Shown: positions 9,783 to 19,606, counted from the first letter of the stretch. The stretch is DNA of 64,000 bases from Gemmatimonadaceae bacterium (GCA_025358925.1 JANYHT010000062.1:110969-174968), one strand, 5' to 3'. Notes: a model not told the origin generated them from the letters alone. Made by a program: numbers and translations.

Positions 9783-11090
9783 ATGCGATTCGCCGTGCAC
9801 CCGTTGTTTCACTCGTTCGTGCTTTCAGCCCTTGTCGCGACAACAGCTGTTGCGCAATCCATGCCTCGTGCCGTAGCTGCGCGAGGTGTGCAGGCCGCGC
9901 CGATCACGCTGCGCGCCGCCCGAATCCTCGACGGCTCCGGACACGTGCTCCAAAACGTGGACATTGTCATTGAAAACGGACGCATCGCTCGACTCACGCC
10001 ATCGACGGGTCCGTTACCGCCCGGCGCCATAGATTTGCGCACGCGCACGGTCCTCCCAGGGCTCATCGATACCCACGTGCACCTCGGTTGGTATATCAAC
10101 GACCAGGGTCGGCTCCACGCGACTGGAGACGGCGACACACCGGCCGTATCTTCGCTCAATCAAGCCGGCAACGCGTGGGCGACATTGCGCGCAGGTTTCA
10201 CCACGGTGCAAAGTGTTGGCGAACCAGAAAACGGACCGTTGCGCGATGCCATTAATCGTGGGGTCATACCCGGTCCCCGCGTGCTCACCTCGCTCGGCTC
10301 ACTGAACGAAACTACGAAGGGTGGATCTCCGGATTCCTTGCGCGCGAGTGTGCGACAATTTAAATCACGCGGCGCAGATCTGATCAAAATCTTTGCGTCG
10401 AAGTCCATTCGAGACGGCGGCGAAGCGACCATGACGGATGAACAACTCGCCGCCGCGTGCAGTGAGGCAAAATCCGTCGGACTGCGAACGTTAGTGCATG
10501 CGCATTCTGCGGAGTCCGTACAACGCGCGGCTCGCGCGGGGTGTACGCAGGTCGAACACGGTGTGTTTGCCGATAATGCGACGCGCGCACTGATGGTATC
10601 GCGTGGCACGTATTTCGATCCCCAATGCGGCCTCGTGTTTCACAATTACCTCGACAATAAACCATGGTTTGACGGCATCGGTAATTACAATGCCGTTGGG
10701 TTCGCGTCGATGGAAAAAGCGCTGCCGCTGGCCGAGTCTGGCATTGGACTGGCCAGTCGCACGGCGAACTTGAAGTTGGTGTTCGGCACCGACGCAGTGG
10801 CGGGTGCGCACGGTCGCAACGCGGAAGAGCTCGTGTGTCGCGTACGAAAGGGTGGCCAGTCCGCAACGGATGCGATCGTCAGCGCAACGTCGCGCGCAGC
10901 AGAATCGATGGCGTTAGGTAACGAGATCGGTCGCATCGCCGTTGGATTCGCCGCCGATATCATCGCGACGAACGGCGATCCGTCGGTGGAGATTGAGGCA
11001 ACGCAACGTGTGTCGTTTGTGATGCGCTCCGGGATCGTATATCGCAACGATGCCGCGGCCCAAGCGCATACGCGACAGACGCGCAAATGA
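9783..11090 (+). CDS. Secreted amidohydrolase (imidazolonepropionase/prolidase-like)
   Basis: A 435-residue metal-dependent hydrolase with a signal peptide (hydrophobic to VAQS). Metal-binding features of the amidohydrolase superfamily are in order: PGLIDTHVH (first two His), ADLIKIFASK (the Lys expected to be carbamylated), LVHAHSAES and CTQVEHG (later His residues) and VFGTDAVAG (final Asp). Relatives act on Xaa-Pro dipeptides or cyclic amides; the substrate cannot be read from sequence. A GTG three bases earlier is in frame, and ATG 9783 is preferred. The end overlaps the next gene by 4 nt, but whether the downstream oxidoreductase genes are functionally linked is unclear. Confidence 0.78.
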   Translation: MRFAVHPLFHSFVLSALVATTAVAQSMPRAVAARGVQAAPITLRAARILDGSGHVLQNVDIVIENGRIARLTPSTGPLPPGAIDLRTRTVLPGLIDTHVHLGWYINDQGRLHATGDGDTPAVSSLNQAGNAWATLRAGFTTVQSVGEPENGPLRDAINRGVIPGPRVLTSLGSLNETTKGGSPDSLRASVRQFKSRGADLIKIFASKSIRDGGEATMTDEQLAAACSEAKSVGLRTLVHAHSAESVQRAARAGCTQVEHGVFADNATRALMVSRGTYFDPQCGLVFHNYLDNKPWFDGIGNYNAVGFASMEKALPLAESGIGLASRTANLKLVFGTDAVAGAHGRNAEELVCRVRKGGQSATDAIVSATSRAAESMALGNEIGRIAVGFAADIIATNGDPSVEIEATQRVSFVMRSGIVYRNDAAAQAHTRQTRK

Positions 11091-11743
11091 GCGAAACTTC
11101 GCGTCGTACATTTCTAAAGACAGCCACTGCGATCGCGGCGGGGTCCGCGACGGCGGGCTTGGTCGCAACAACCGTCGGTGCCTGTGCTCCCACAACAAAC
11201 GGCGATACATCCGTTGCTCGCACGGCGTCCGCGCGTGTTACTGGTTTCAATCGCGCGCAGCTTGACGCATTAGGTGAGGTGATGTTGCCCTCGTCACTCG
11301 GTATGAGTGTACGCGCAGCGGCGGTTACAGCCTTTGTCACGTGGATCGATGCATACGAACCTGTGGCTGAAGAGATGCACGGATACGGTTATGCGGACGT
11401 GCGATACTTGCCGCCGGATCCGGCACCAGCGTGGCGCGCGCAACTGGACGGACTTGATATCCTCGCGCGTAAGTCTCGGGGGAAGGCGTTTGTTGCCTTA
11501 GACGTGACGTCTCGTGAACGCATCGTTGCGGCCGCATTGCGTACGTCGCGCAGTGATCGGTTGCCGTCGCCGCTCGCCGCGTCGCACATTGCCTTGGCCT
11601 TACTCGCACACTGGGCATCGAGCCCATCTGCTTGGAATCTCGCACTGGGCGTTGACGTAACGCCGAGCAGTTGTCGCCTGCTGAACGATGCGTTGCGGAA
11701 GCCGCTTCCCATAGCGGGAACGGCCGGAGCAACGAGCGCATGA
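11087..11743 (+). CDS. Tat-exported small subunit, gluconate 2-dehydrogenase subunit 3-like
   Basis: A 218-residue protein opening with SRRTFLKTATAIAAG, a clear twin-arginine signal, followed by a possible lipobox VGAC. After about residue 55 it is a helical protein with VTGFNRAQLDALGEVMLP, which resembles gluconate 2-dehydrogenase subunit 3, the small partner that carries a cofactor-containing GMC subunit through the Tat system. Its stop overlaps the start of the GMC oxidoreductase by 4 nt (ATGA), and the large subunit has no signal of its own, which fits export as a complex. No heme-binding motif is present in either gene. Confidence 0.7.
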   Translation: MSETSRRTFLKTATAIAAGSATAGLVATTVGACAPTTNGDTSVARTASARVTGFNRAQLDALGEVMLPSSLGMSVRAAAVTAFVTWIDAYEPVAEEMHGYGYADVRYLPPDPAPAWRAQLDGLDILARKSRGKAFVALDVTSRERIVAAALRTSRSDRLPSPLAASHIALALLAHWASSPSAWNLALGVDVTPSSCRLLNDALRKPLPIAGTAGATSA

Positions 11744-13347
11744 AAACGATCGAAACGGATATTCTCATAGTTGGAAGCGGCATCACCGCCGCGTTAATGG
11801 CGGCGCATCTTGCTGAGCATACGACGCGAAACATTACGGTAGTCGAGGCGGGACGACCGACAACGCCGTTGGCGGATCGAACCAAAGCACGTCAACGCTT
11901 TCTGGCCTATGGCGAAAGTCCATGGAAGCAAGATCATCTCGACGATCAGAACGCGTTCGGAACGACATGGGGTTTTTCGCCGAGTATGACGGTTGGTGGA
12001 CTGGCCATGCATTGGGGCGGCGTGTCGCCGCGGTATTCACCAGAAGATTTCAAACTGCAATCGCTGTTTGGTGTGGGACACGATTGGCCGTTCACGTACG
12101 ACGACCTCGATCCGTTCTATCAAGAGGCGGAAGAGCGTATGGGTGTGGCTGGAGAACAGGGTCCCGTTGGGCTCGATCCTCGCGGAAAACCGTACCCGCT
12201 TCCGCCACTGCCAATCAATTACAACCTGCAGCAGCTACAAGCGTTCGCGACCAAAGCCGGTATTGCGACATGGAGTACGCCGTCGGCCAAGAACTCTGTT
12301 GCTCGTGACGGCCGTGCACAGTGTCAACGATGCGATACGTGCTATCCCGTGTGTCCGACTGGCGCGAAATATTCGCCGGACTTTACGTGGGATGCGTTGA
12401 CGAAGGCGAACAAGGTGACGCTGCAGACGGAAACACTCGTGCGGCGATTGATCGCCGATCCAAGGACTGGACGTATCGTGCGCGCTACGGGCAACCGGAC
12501 GGACATCGGTGGCGAGGAGATCACCATTACGGCCAAGACGTTTGTGCTGGCCGCAGGTTTTGTGTGGTCACCGCATTTGCTGCTGTTGTCGCGTGATAAT
12601 GCGCATCCCAACGGGCTTGCGAACCGGAGCGGATTGGTGGGCGGCTATCTGGCGGGACATCGCAATGTGAACGCGTATCTCCGGCTCCCGATGGAATTGT
12701 ATCCAGGCATCAATGCTCAGCACTCGCTCGTTTCCAAACAGTTCATGCGCGTGCCTCGATCGGCGCGTTATCTGCGCCACGATTTGCGTCTCTGGGAATC
12801 GAGCGTTGGTCGGGAGCCACGCTTGCACGCCGATGATGGGTCGCCATTGTTTGGCGATGCGCTGTTGACCGATTGGCAGCTGCGCGCGAAAGGCGCGACC
12901 GCACGCGTTCGTGCATACTACGATGTCGTTCCTGATCGCGAGAGCAAACTTGTGCTTGATGCAGCGCATAGCAATCGGTTCGGTGATCCGATGCCGAATG
13001 TCACGTTCAAAGATGCGCCAGAGAGCGCGGCGCTTAAGGCGTGGCAGGAGGAACAACTGCGGGAGCAATTCCGCACGATGGCGAAAGCGGGTGGAGGGGA
13101 CATTTTGCGAATGGAAAACAGCGGCAACGATCTCGGTCAAGAGCATCCGACTGGAGGTTGCCGGATGGGCGACGATCCAATGACAAGTGTAGTGAACGGT
13201 TGGGGACGCGCGCACGAACACGAAAACTTGTGGGTGGCCGGCGCACCGGCGCAGGTCAGTGCATCATGTTGCAACGGTACGTTAACGTTTGTCGCCGTCG
13301 GCCTGCGCACCGCGTCGGCGATCGTCCAAGAAGCAGCAACGGCGTAA
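11740..13347 (+). CDS. GMC-family FAD oxidoreductase with a four-cysteine motif
   Basis: A 535-residue flavoprotein. The N-terminus has the FAD dinucleotide motif (DILIVGSGITAALMA), and the C-terminal GMC region has EHPTGGCRMG and LWVAGAPAQVSASCCNGT, with the conserved final helix. Residues 195-205 contain C-x2-C-x2-C-x3-C followed by PTGAK, a cysteine cluster found in some sugar- and sterol-oxidising GMC enzymes that could hold an iron-sulfur centre. I start at ATG 11740, which overlaps the stop of the Tat-signal subunit by 4 nt; the longer frame would add 23 residues from the other gene. The substrate is probably a sugar or alcohol. Confidence 0.78.
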   Translation: MKTIETDILIVGSGITAALMAAHLAEHTTRNITVVEAGRPTTPLADRTKARQRFLAYGESPWKQDHLDDQNAFGTTWGFSPSMTVGGLAMHWGGVSPRYSPEDFKLQSLFGVGHDWPFTYDDLDPFYQEAEERMGVAGEQGPVGLDPRGKPYPLPPLPINYNLQQLQAFATKAGIATWSTPSAKNSVARDGRAQCQRCDTCYPVCPTGAKYSPDFTWDALTKANKVTLQTETLVRRLIADPRTGRIVRATGNRTDIGGEEITITAKTFVLAAGFVWSPHLLLLSRDNAHPNGLANRSGLVGGYLAGHRNVNAYLRLPMELYPGINAQHSLVSKQFMRVPRSARYLRHDLRLWESSVGREPRLHADDGSPLFGDALLTDWQLRAKGATARVRAYYDVVPDRESKLVLDAAHSNRFGDPMPNVTFKDAPESAALKAWQEEQLREQFRTMAKAGGGDILRMENSGNDLGQEHPTGGCRMGDDPMTSVVNGWGRAHEHENLWVAGAPAQVSASCCNGTLTFVAVGLRTASAIVQEAATA

Positions 13348-13366
13348 CCCGAGGTATGACGTCACT

Positions 13367-13810
13367 GTGACCGACACATCCAAACGTTTAGCGATTGTTC
13401 CGTGTGGCGCATGCGGAACACTCAACCGTGTTGACCTCGCGCGAACCGATGCCGCGCCTCTGTGCGGGTCGTGCAAATCTGCAATTGCGCTCGACAGTCC
13501 GATCGCCTTAACGGACGCGACCTTTGACAAGGTGGTGTCGAACAGCGCGGTGCCAATCATCGTGGATTTCTATGCCGATTGGTGCGGTCCATGCAAGGCG
13601 ATGGCGCCGGTGTTCGCTGATCTCGCGCGGCGTCAACGCGGCAAAGCACTCGTGGCGAAGGTCGATACGGATCGCAGTCAGGTTATTGCCCAGCGCTTCA
13701 GTATTCGCAGTATTCCAACGCTGACTGTGCTTCGCGACGGCAAGGAAGTAGCGCGACAGGTTGGCGCCGTTCCGATGGCCGCGTTGGAGCGACTGCTCGA
13801 AACTCGCTGA
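13367..13810 (+). CDS. trxC: Thioredoxin with N-terminal zinc ribbon (thioredoxin 2 type)
   Basis: A 147-residue protein of the same length and layout as E. coli TrxC. Residues C13/C16 and C33/C36 form a zinc ribbon, and the thioredoxin active site WCGPC is at 72-76, with SIPTLTVLRDG supplying the cis-proline later. It reduces cytoplasmic protein disulfides, and the zinc ribbon tunes its redox potential. GTG 13367 is the probable start: an upstream GAGGT is a plausible ribosome site, and upstream frame extension only covers the end of the GMC gene. Confidence 0.85.
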   Translation: MTDTSKRLAIVPCGACGTLNRVDLARTDAAPLCGSCKSAIALDSPIALTDATFDKVVSNSAVPIIVDFYADWCGPCKAMAPVFADLARRQRGKALVAKVDTDRSQVIAQRFSIRSIPTLTVLRDGKEVARQVGAVPMAALERLLETR

Positions 13811-13867
13811 GCGCCTTACCGCTTCGTTTGGTTAGTAGATGCCTGAAGTCCTTCAATCCATTTCTCG

Positions 13868-16051
13868 ATGATACGTCGCTCCATCGCGCGTGCGGCATGG
13901 TTGCTGTCTGCCCCGGTCGCGCTCTGTGCACAACAACGTGTATTGTCCGCTGACGACTATGTGCGCGCCGAACGTTTTTTGGCCGTCAACACGAACCGCT
14001 TAGTGTTTCGCGCTGGCGTCCAACCCACATGGCTGGCCGACGATCGCTTTTGGTATCGCGTGCGCTTGCCCAATGGCACGTCACCGATGATGCTCGTCGA
14101 TCCGGCCAGAGGAACGAAAACCAATTGTGTCACGGACGCCGCAGCGTGCGCTGGCATTGAGTCACCCAATGGCAACGGACGACGTGTTTCGGGCGGTGGT
14201 ACGCGTGCGCCGTTATCCATGTCGCCCGATGGCAAAAAGGGTGCGTACATTCGGGACGATAACTTATGGATACGCGATGTCGCGTCCAGCACGGACGTTA
14301 AAGTCACCGCTGATGGCGTGAAAGATTTCGGCTATGCGACGGACAATGCGGGTTGGATCCATTCTGATCGAGCCATTGTACTCTGGTCACCGGACTCCAA
14401 GAAAATTGCGACGTTTCAGCAGGATCAACGTAACGTCGGCGAGATGTATCTTGTGAACACGACGGCGGGACATCCGGAGATGCAGCGGTGGAAGTATCCG
14501 CTGCCGGGCGACAGTATCGTCACGATGATTCATCGCGTGGTGATTGATCTCTCGGGCTCGCAGCCGATCGTCGTCCGGTTGAAAATGCCGGCGGACCAAC
14601 ATCGTTCCTCGGTGTGCGATCACATCAGCTGCGTGGATGGCGAGTTTGCCGATGTACAATGGTATCCCGATGCTTCGAAGTTGGCGTTTGTCTCGTCCTC
14701 ACGCAATCACAAAGTGGCGACGTTACGTGTGGCAGACGTTGCGACCGGCGACGTGCGCGATGTCCTGCGCGAAGTCGTAAAAACGCAATTTGAATCCGGC
14801 GAAAACGTGCCGAACTGGCGTTTGCTGACTGCGTCGAATGAGGTGTTGTGGTTTTCGGAGCGCGATGATTGGGGGCAGTTGTACTTATACGACCTCACGA
14901 CTGGCGCGATGAAGAAGCAGGTCACGACGGGGATTGGCAACGTGGTTTCCATTGCGCGCATCGACGAAAAAACTCGACACGTTTGGTTTATGGGCGCGGG
15001 GAAAGCGCCAGCGCGTGACCCCTACTTCAAGTCGCTCTATCGCGTTGGCCTCGACGGCTCAGCGCTCACGCTGCTCACCCCAACTGACGGCGATCACACG
15101 ATCGAGTTATCTCCCGCCGGCAAGTATTTCGTGGACACATGGTCACAACCGGATGTGCCACCGACCGCCGTACTGCGCGACGCGATGACGGGAAAGCAAA
15201 TCGTCGCACTTGAAACGGCGGACATTACGAAGTTGGTGGCGACGGGATGGAAGCCGCCAACGCGCATCATGGTGAAAGCGCGCGATGGGAAAACGGATCT
15301 GTACGGGCTGCTGTACACGCCCACCACACTCGATTCCACGAAGTCGTATCCAATCATTAACTACATCTATCCGGGGCCTCAGGTCGGCAGCGTGGGCAGT
15401 CGCACGTTTAGTGCATCGCGCGGCGACAATCAGGCGCTGGCCGAACTCGGATTTGTTGTCGTCCAAATAGACGGCATGGGCACGCCGATGCGATCCAAGT
15501 CCTTTCATGACGCGTATTACGCGCACATGGGAGACAATACGTTGCCCGATCAAGTGGCCGGCATGAAGGAGCTCGCACAACGCTATCAATTCATCGACAT
15601 TACGCGCGCGGGCATTTGGGGGCACTCTGGTGGAGGCTTTGCTACGGCCGGTGCCATGTTCCGCTATCCTGATTTTTTCAAAGTAGGCATCGCCGAATCA
15701 GGGAATCACGACAACCGCGTGTACGAAGACGACTGGGGCGAGCGCTATCACGCGCTGCTCACGCGTGGTCCCGGTGCGAGCGACAATTATGAGGCCGAAG
15801 CCAATCAGTCACTCGCCAAAAATCTTAAAGGCAAACTGCTGCTGGCACACGGAACAATCGACGATAACGTACCACCGGACAACACGCTGTTAGTGGTTGA
15901 TGCGCTCATCAAAGCCAACAAAGATTTCGATCTCATACTTATTCCCAATCAACCGCATGGATACGGTTCCGCGAGTGCGTACATGATGCGACGGCGCTGG
16001 GATTATTTCGTCACGAACCTGTTGGGAGCGAAAGCGCCGACTAGGGACTAG
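13868..16051 (+). CDS. Secreted S9 family prolyl peptidase (dipeptidyl-peptidase IV type)
   Basis: A 727-residue serine peptidase with a signal peptide ending in LCAQ. The N-terminal 470 residues form the DPP-IV beta-propeller, and the C-terminal part is the alpha/beta hydrolase. The catalytic triad is visible: Ser587 in GHSGGG, Asp665 in GTIDDNVP and His697 in QPHGYG. The enzyme should release dipeptides from peptides with proline or alanine in second position, outside the cytoplasm. A stable hairpin at 16071-16108 lies just after the stop and probably ends transcription. Confidence 0.88.
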   Translation: MIRRSIARAAWLLSAPVALCAQQRVLSADDYVRAERFLAVNTNRLVFRAGVQPTWLADDRFWYRVRLPNGTSPMMLVDPARGTKTNCVTDAAACAGIESPNGNGRRVSGGGTRAPLSMSPDGKKGAYIRDDNLWIRDVASSTDVKVTADGVKDFGYATDNAGWIHSDRAIVLWSPDSKKIATFQQDQRNVGEMYLVNTTAGHPEMQRWKYPLPGDSIVTMIHRVVIDLSGSQPIVVRLKMPADQHRSSVCDHISCVDGEFADVQWYPDASKLAFVSSSRNHKVATLRVADVATGDVRDVLREVVKTQFESGENVPNWRLLTASNEVLWFSERDDWGQLYLYDLTTGAMKKQVTTGIGNVVSIARIDEKTRHVWFMGAGKAPARDPYFKSLYRVGLDGSALTLLTPTDGDHTIELSPAGKYFVDTWSQPDVPPTAVLRDAMTGKQIVALETADITKLVATGWKPPTRIMVKARDGKTDLYGLLYTPTTLDSTKSYPIINYIYPGPQVGSVGSRTFSASRGDNQALAELGFVVVQIDGMGTPMRSKSFHDAYYAHMGDNTLPDQVAGMKELAQRYQFIDITRAGIWGHSGGGFATAGAMFRYPDFFKVGIAESGNHDNRVYEDDWGERYHALLTRGPGASDNYEAEANQSLAKNLKGKLLLAHGTIDDNVPPDNTLLVVDALIKANKDFDLILIPNQPHGYGSASAYMMRRRWDYFVTNLLGAKAPTRD

Positions 16052-16070
16052 AAATTAGGGATTGGGGATT

Positions 16071-16108
16071 CGGAAACGCGTCTTAAGGCAGCTTGAGGCG
16101 CGTTTCCG
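16071..16108. terminator. Long hairpin between convergent genes
   Basis: Bases 16071-16087 pair with 16092-16108 in a stem of about 17 bp around a four-base GCAG loop, allowing two G-U pairs. The outer ten pairs (CGGAAACGCG with CGCGTTTCCG) are perfect. It lies 20 nt after the stop of the peptidase gene and includes the last codons and stop of the convergent amidase gene. There is no T-run on either side, so it is a bidirectional stem-loop, not a textbook intrinsic terminator. Confidence 0.6.
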
Positions 16109-17990
16109 TTGGTGTCGTGGCATGCGCGGTGTCGTAAAGCGCCACGGAAAGGCGGCCTTCGCGGAGCGCCGAGAGCTCGACGGCGTTCAGGGTCAGCGAA
16201 CCACGCGCACTTGTCATCCCCGGGCCGGCCAGGCGAGCAATCACTCGACTGCCCGTGACCGAGGCTCGGCGCAGTACGACCGCGAGCACGTGCTGCGGTG
16301 TGGTGATCGTTTGCTGCAGCGTCCACGACAGCAGGTTTTGCGTGGCGTCGAACGCGAACGTTGTGTGAATCGTCGCTGTGGCTGCACGAGTGGTCAGCGA
16401 CATTGTCCGTACCTGCGGTGCACGTCCGGCAACGAGCGTTGGCGTTGTGGACGGCGCATGTCGATGCGTGCCTGTTTGTTCAAATGCGTACGCGAGCGCG
16501 AGCAATCGAGCATCGCTAAAGGCACGTCCAAACAGTTCGAGACCTACCGGCAAACCGTCAGCTGTAAAGCCCGCCGGAATGCTGATGGCGGGGAAGCCCG
16601 TGTGCGGCGCAAGCTGACAGGTGCTGCCCGTTTGCACTTCACCAATCAGTGTGGGCTTCTGTCGCACCGTGGGATACGCGAGCGCATCGAGCGATAGGCT
16701 ATCCATGACTGCGGTGATGCGCATCCGCAGCGCAACCTGTTTCGCCACGGCGCGACGATAGACCTCGCTCGTCACATCCGCGATGGTGTCAATCGTGCGA
16801 AAGCGTGCTTCAAGCGCGCGATCAAAGAGACCGCTCGCCAAAATTTCGTGCATCGAATGCACCGGTGCATTGGGAACGCCTTGCAGATACGTCGCCAAAT
16901 CCGCGCGCGTCTCGTAATTCAGCACACTCGATCCAGCCATCAGGCTATCAAAGTCCGCCATACGTACTTCCACCACGGTCGCTCCGTTGGCCTTCATCGT
17001 GGCGAGTGCGGCGCGCACGGTGTCCGCAATTTCTGCGTCGACGTCCGTCCAATACGGCAGCAACATGCCAATGCGCGCATTGCGCAACGCTGTTTTATCA
17101 AGCGCATCGAGAAATTTTGGAAGTGCGTGTCCCTGCACCTGTCGCGACGCCACGTCCGTGCTGTCCAACCCAACCGTCGCGTCTAGTGCAATAGCCAAAT
17201 CGGTCACCGTACGCGCGAGTGGCCCGCCGATATCCTGCGTATGTGACAACGGCACAATTCCCGTGCGACTCACGAGGCCCTGGGTCGGACGCAACCCCAC
17301 GAGGGCGTTAAACGACGACGGTATGCGAATGGACCCGCACGTGTCCGATCCCCAACCAACGGCCGCAAAACTCGCCGCAACGGCAACGGCGGTGCCACCA
17401 CTGGATCCACCCGGACAGCGAGTGAGGTCATAGGGATTGCGCGTTTGTCCGCCGAGTGAGCTGATGGTGGTAATGCCGGCGGCAAATTCGTGGAGGTTGG
17501 CTTTTGCTAAAACAATTGCGCCGGCCTCGCGCAACCGTCGCACCACGAATGCATCCTGCGACGGTTGACTAGAGGCAAGCGCAAGTGATCCAGCACTCGT
17601 GGGCATGTCGCCCGTGTCGTAGTTGTCCTTGAGCGCAATTGGAATGCCGTGCAGCGGCCCTCGCACGTGTCCTGCGCGACGTTCCGCGTCGAGACGCACG
17701 GCGTCCGCGTGTGCGCGAGGATTCAGGCGAATGAGTGCGTTGAGCGACGGACCGCGATGATCGTATGCCGCGATCCGTGCAAGATATGCGTCGACCAACG
17801 CGACCGATGTGACGCGTCCAGACGTCAGTGCCATTGCCAAGTCGCTGAGCGAGGCCTCCGTCACTTCAAACGTCGGGCGTATTGGTTGCCCGCGCGCGAT
17901 GGCGGCGGTGACCACCAGCAGTGTTGCGCATTGCCCGAGGCGTTTTACAACACGGCAATGGTGACGAATCGGCGGCGGGGAGAGTTGCAT
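16083..17990 (-). CDS. Secreted amidase (amidase-signature family) with C-terminal extension
   Basis: A 635-residue protein with an N-terminal signal segment (about residues 21-35). The amidase-signature Ser-cisSer-Lys triad is visible: Lys121 in IALKDNYDT, the GGSSGG serines at 196-197, and Ser220 in GSDTCGSIRIP. It hydrolyses amide bonds; relatives include peptide amidases. The family core ends near residue 510, and the last 125 residues are an Ala/Thr-rich beta-type extension without a match I recognise. Its final codons lie in the hairpin at 16071-16108. Confidence 0.82.
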   Translation of the reverse strand: MQLSPPPIRHHCRVVKRLGQCATLLVVTAAIARGQPIRPTFEVTEASLSDLAMALTSGRVTSVALVDAYLARIAAYDHRGPSLNALIRLNPRAHADAVRLDAERRAGHVRGPLHGIPIALKDNYDTGDMPTSAGSLALASSQPSQDAFVVRRLREAGAIVLAKANLHEFAAGITTISSLGGQTRNPYDLTRCPGGSSGGTAVAVAASFAAVGWGSDTCGSIRIPSSFNALVGLRPTQGLVSRTGIVPLSHTQDIGGPLARTVTDLAIALDATVGLDSTDVASRQVQGHALPKFLDALDKTALRNARIGMLLPYWTDVDAEIADTVRAALATMKANGATVVEVRMADFDSLMAGSSVLNYETRADLATYLQGVPNAPVHSMHEILASGLFDRALEARFRTIDTIADVTSEVYRRAVAKQVALRMRITAVMDSLSLDALAYPTVRQKPTLIGEVQTGSTCQLAPHTGFPAISIPAGFTADGLPVGLELFGRAFSDARLLALAYAFEQTGTHRHAPSTTPTLVAGRAPQVRTMSLTTRAATATIHTTFAFDATQNLLSWTLQQTITTPQHVLAVVLRRASVTGSRVIARLAGPGMTSARGSLTLNAVELSALREGRLSVALYDTAHATTPTETRLKLP

Positions 17991-18210
17991 TGTGGGTGCA
18001 TGCGAAGGTGATCGGGACCAAAGCGATTGGCGCTGTGTTCATAAAATATCTCCGCGCCGTGGTTCGTGAGGGCCGGATTTCGCTTGCATTACGGTTTGAT
18101 GAAACGCGCTCCTTTCGCTCAATTCGCTACAACTTTCCTACATCCATTTCCGTAGTTCGGCTGTCTATCAAGAGTTCCCTGCCGTCCGCCCCCTCCCACG
18201 GACATTGTAA

Positions 18211-19527
18211 ATGCGTCGAATCGCTTCGCTCGTGCTCGTACTTTCCTGCGTTGTCGCGGCTCACGCGGTCAGCGCGCAAGCCACCCCCGGCCCAACGCCC
18301 GGAGCGGCCGTCCGCGACACCGCGCGTGTCAGCGCGGTCCGTGTCTATCTCGACTGCCAAACGCGTGGATGTGACTTCGATTTCATGCGCGATCAGATTC
18401 GTTGGTCCACGTGGGTACGAGATCGCCTGTTTGCTGATGTGCAATTGCTCGTCACGTCGCTGCGTACGGGCTCTGGTGGCTCGGAGTACACGATTGAAGC
18501 CATTGGTCTTGATCGGTTCAAAGGGCGCGCCGACACCGCGCAGGTGTTCACGAATCCGAACGATGCGGACGACGTGGTCCGGCGTCAGCTCTCCCGTACC
18601 TTTTCGCTGTTACTGGCACCGTATGCGGCAAAGACGCCATTGGCAGCGCGGCTATCGATGGCATACACGGAGCCCGCAGGCGGCGGTGCGTCAGCACTAC
18701 CGGTGAAGGACCGCTGGAATAGTTGGGTCTATCGTCTCTCGGCGAACGGTTATGCCAACGGTGAGAAACAAGCGCAATCGCGCAGTGTGAATTTCAACAC
18801 GAGCGCCAATCGGATCACTGCGGCGTGGAAGTTAAATCTCGGCACCAACGTCGGATACGATGAAAGTCGCTACGACCTTGGTAGTGACGGCGTGTTTCTC
18901 AGCTTGCAGCGGAATTACGGCGGCAGTGCGTTGGCGGTCAAAAGCTTCGGTGAACATTGGTCAGCGGGTCTTAACGGCGGCGCATCGTACTCGGACTACT
19001 TCAACCAAGCGTTGAGCGTGCGTCTCGCGCCAGCTGTCGAGTACGATTTGTTTCCATACAAAGAATTTACGCGACGTCAATTGACCTTCTATTACCAAGT
19101 GGGAGTAACATCGTTTCGCTACAAAGAGCGTACGTTGTACGGTGAGTTGCGAGAGACGCGTCCGCTACACAACGGCACGGTGTCGTGGAACGCGAAGCAA
19201 GCGTGGGGATCGCTCAACATCAACGTGTTCGGTTCGCAATACTTGCACGACCTTGCGCGATACAGTTATGGTGTCGGCGGCAACATTGACCTGCGAATTG
19301 CAAAAGGACTGTCGATCTTCTTCGGTGGCCGCTACTCGCGCGTGGCTGATCAGTTGTATCTCACGCAATCGGGGCTGACCGATCAGCAGATCATTGCGCG
19401 GCAACAAGCGCTCGCCACCAACTATCGATACTTTGGAAATTTCGGTTTGAGCTACACGTTCGGCTCAATCTTCAACAACATCGTGAATCCGCGCTTTGGT
19501 GGATCACGTGGTCAGGAGTTCTTTTAG
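18211..19527 (+). CDS. Outer-membrane beta-barrel protein of unknown function
   Basis: A 438-residue protein with a signal peptide ending in VSAQ. Residues about 40-155 form a soluble domain containing VYLDCQTRGCDFDFMRDQI, with two cysteines that may bond. From about 170 to the end the sequence alternates polar and hydrophobic residues with many Tyr, Ser, Gly and Asn, in long strands (for example LTFYYQVGVTSFRYKERTLY), as in outer-membrane barrels. The C-terminal residue is Phe, which is typical for BAM-dependent insertion. The 17991-18210 gap before it holds no gene; a promoter there is likely but no boxes are clear. Confidence 0.6.
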   Translation: MRRIASLVLVLSCVVAAHAVSAQATPGPTPGAAVRDTARVSAVRVYLDCQTRGCDFDFMRDQIRWSTWVRDRLFADVQLLVTSLRTGSGGSEYTIEAIGLDRFKGRADTAQVFTNPNDADDVVRRQLSRTFSLLLAPYAAKTPLAARLSMAYTEPAGGGASALPVKDRWNSWVYRLSANGYANGEKQAQSRSVNFNTSANRITAAWKLNLGTNVGYDESRYDLGSDGVFLSLQRNYGGSALAVKSFGEHWSAGLNGGASYSDYFNQALSVRLAPAVEYDLFPYKEFTRRQLTFYYQVGVTSFRYKERTLYGELRETRPLHNGTVSWNAKQAWGSLNINVFGSQYLHDLARYSYGVGGNIDLRIAKGLSIFFGGRYSRVADQLYLTQSGLTDQQIIARQQALATNYRYFGNFGLSYTFGSIFNNIVNPRFGGSRGQEFF

Positions 19528-19548
19528 ACGGTTGCAGTCCGGAAAAAC

Positions 19549-19574
19549 GACTGCTGACCGCGAATTGCGCGAAT
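19549..19574 (+). repeat. Left inverted repeat of a small mobile-element remnant
   Basis: This 26-base segment contains CCGCGAATTGCGCGAAT and matches the reverse complement of 19852-19877 at about 22 of 26 positions. The two copies bracket a transposase fragment. Immediately right of it the unit GCGAATT is reiterated in degenerate form to about 19582, so the end may be a compound repeat. Confidence 0.5.
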
Positions 19575-19606
19575 TTCGCGAATCGATTGGAGCGGCTGGT
19601 TAGCAG

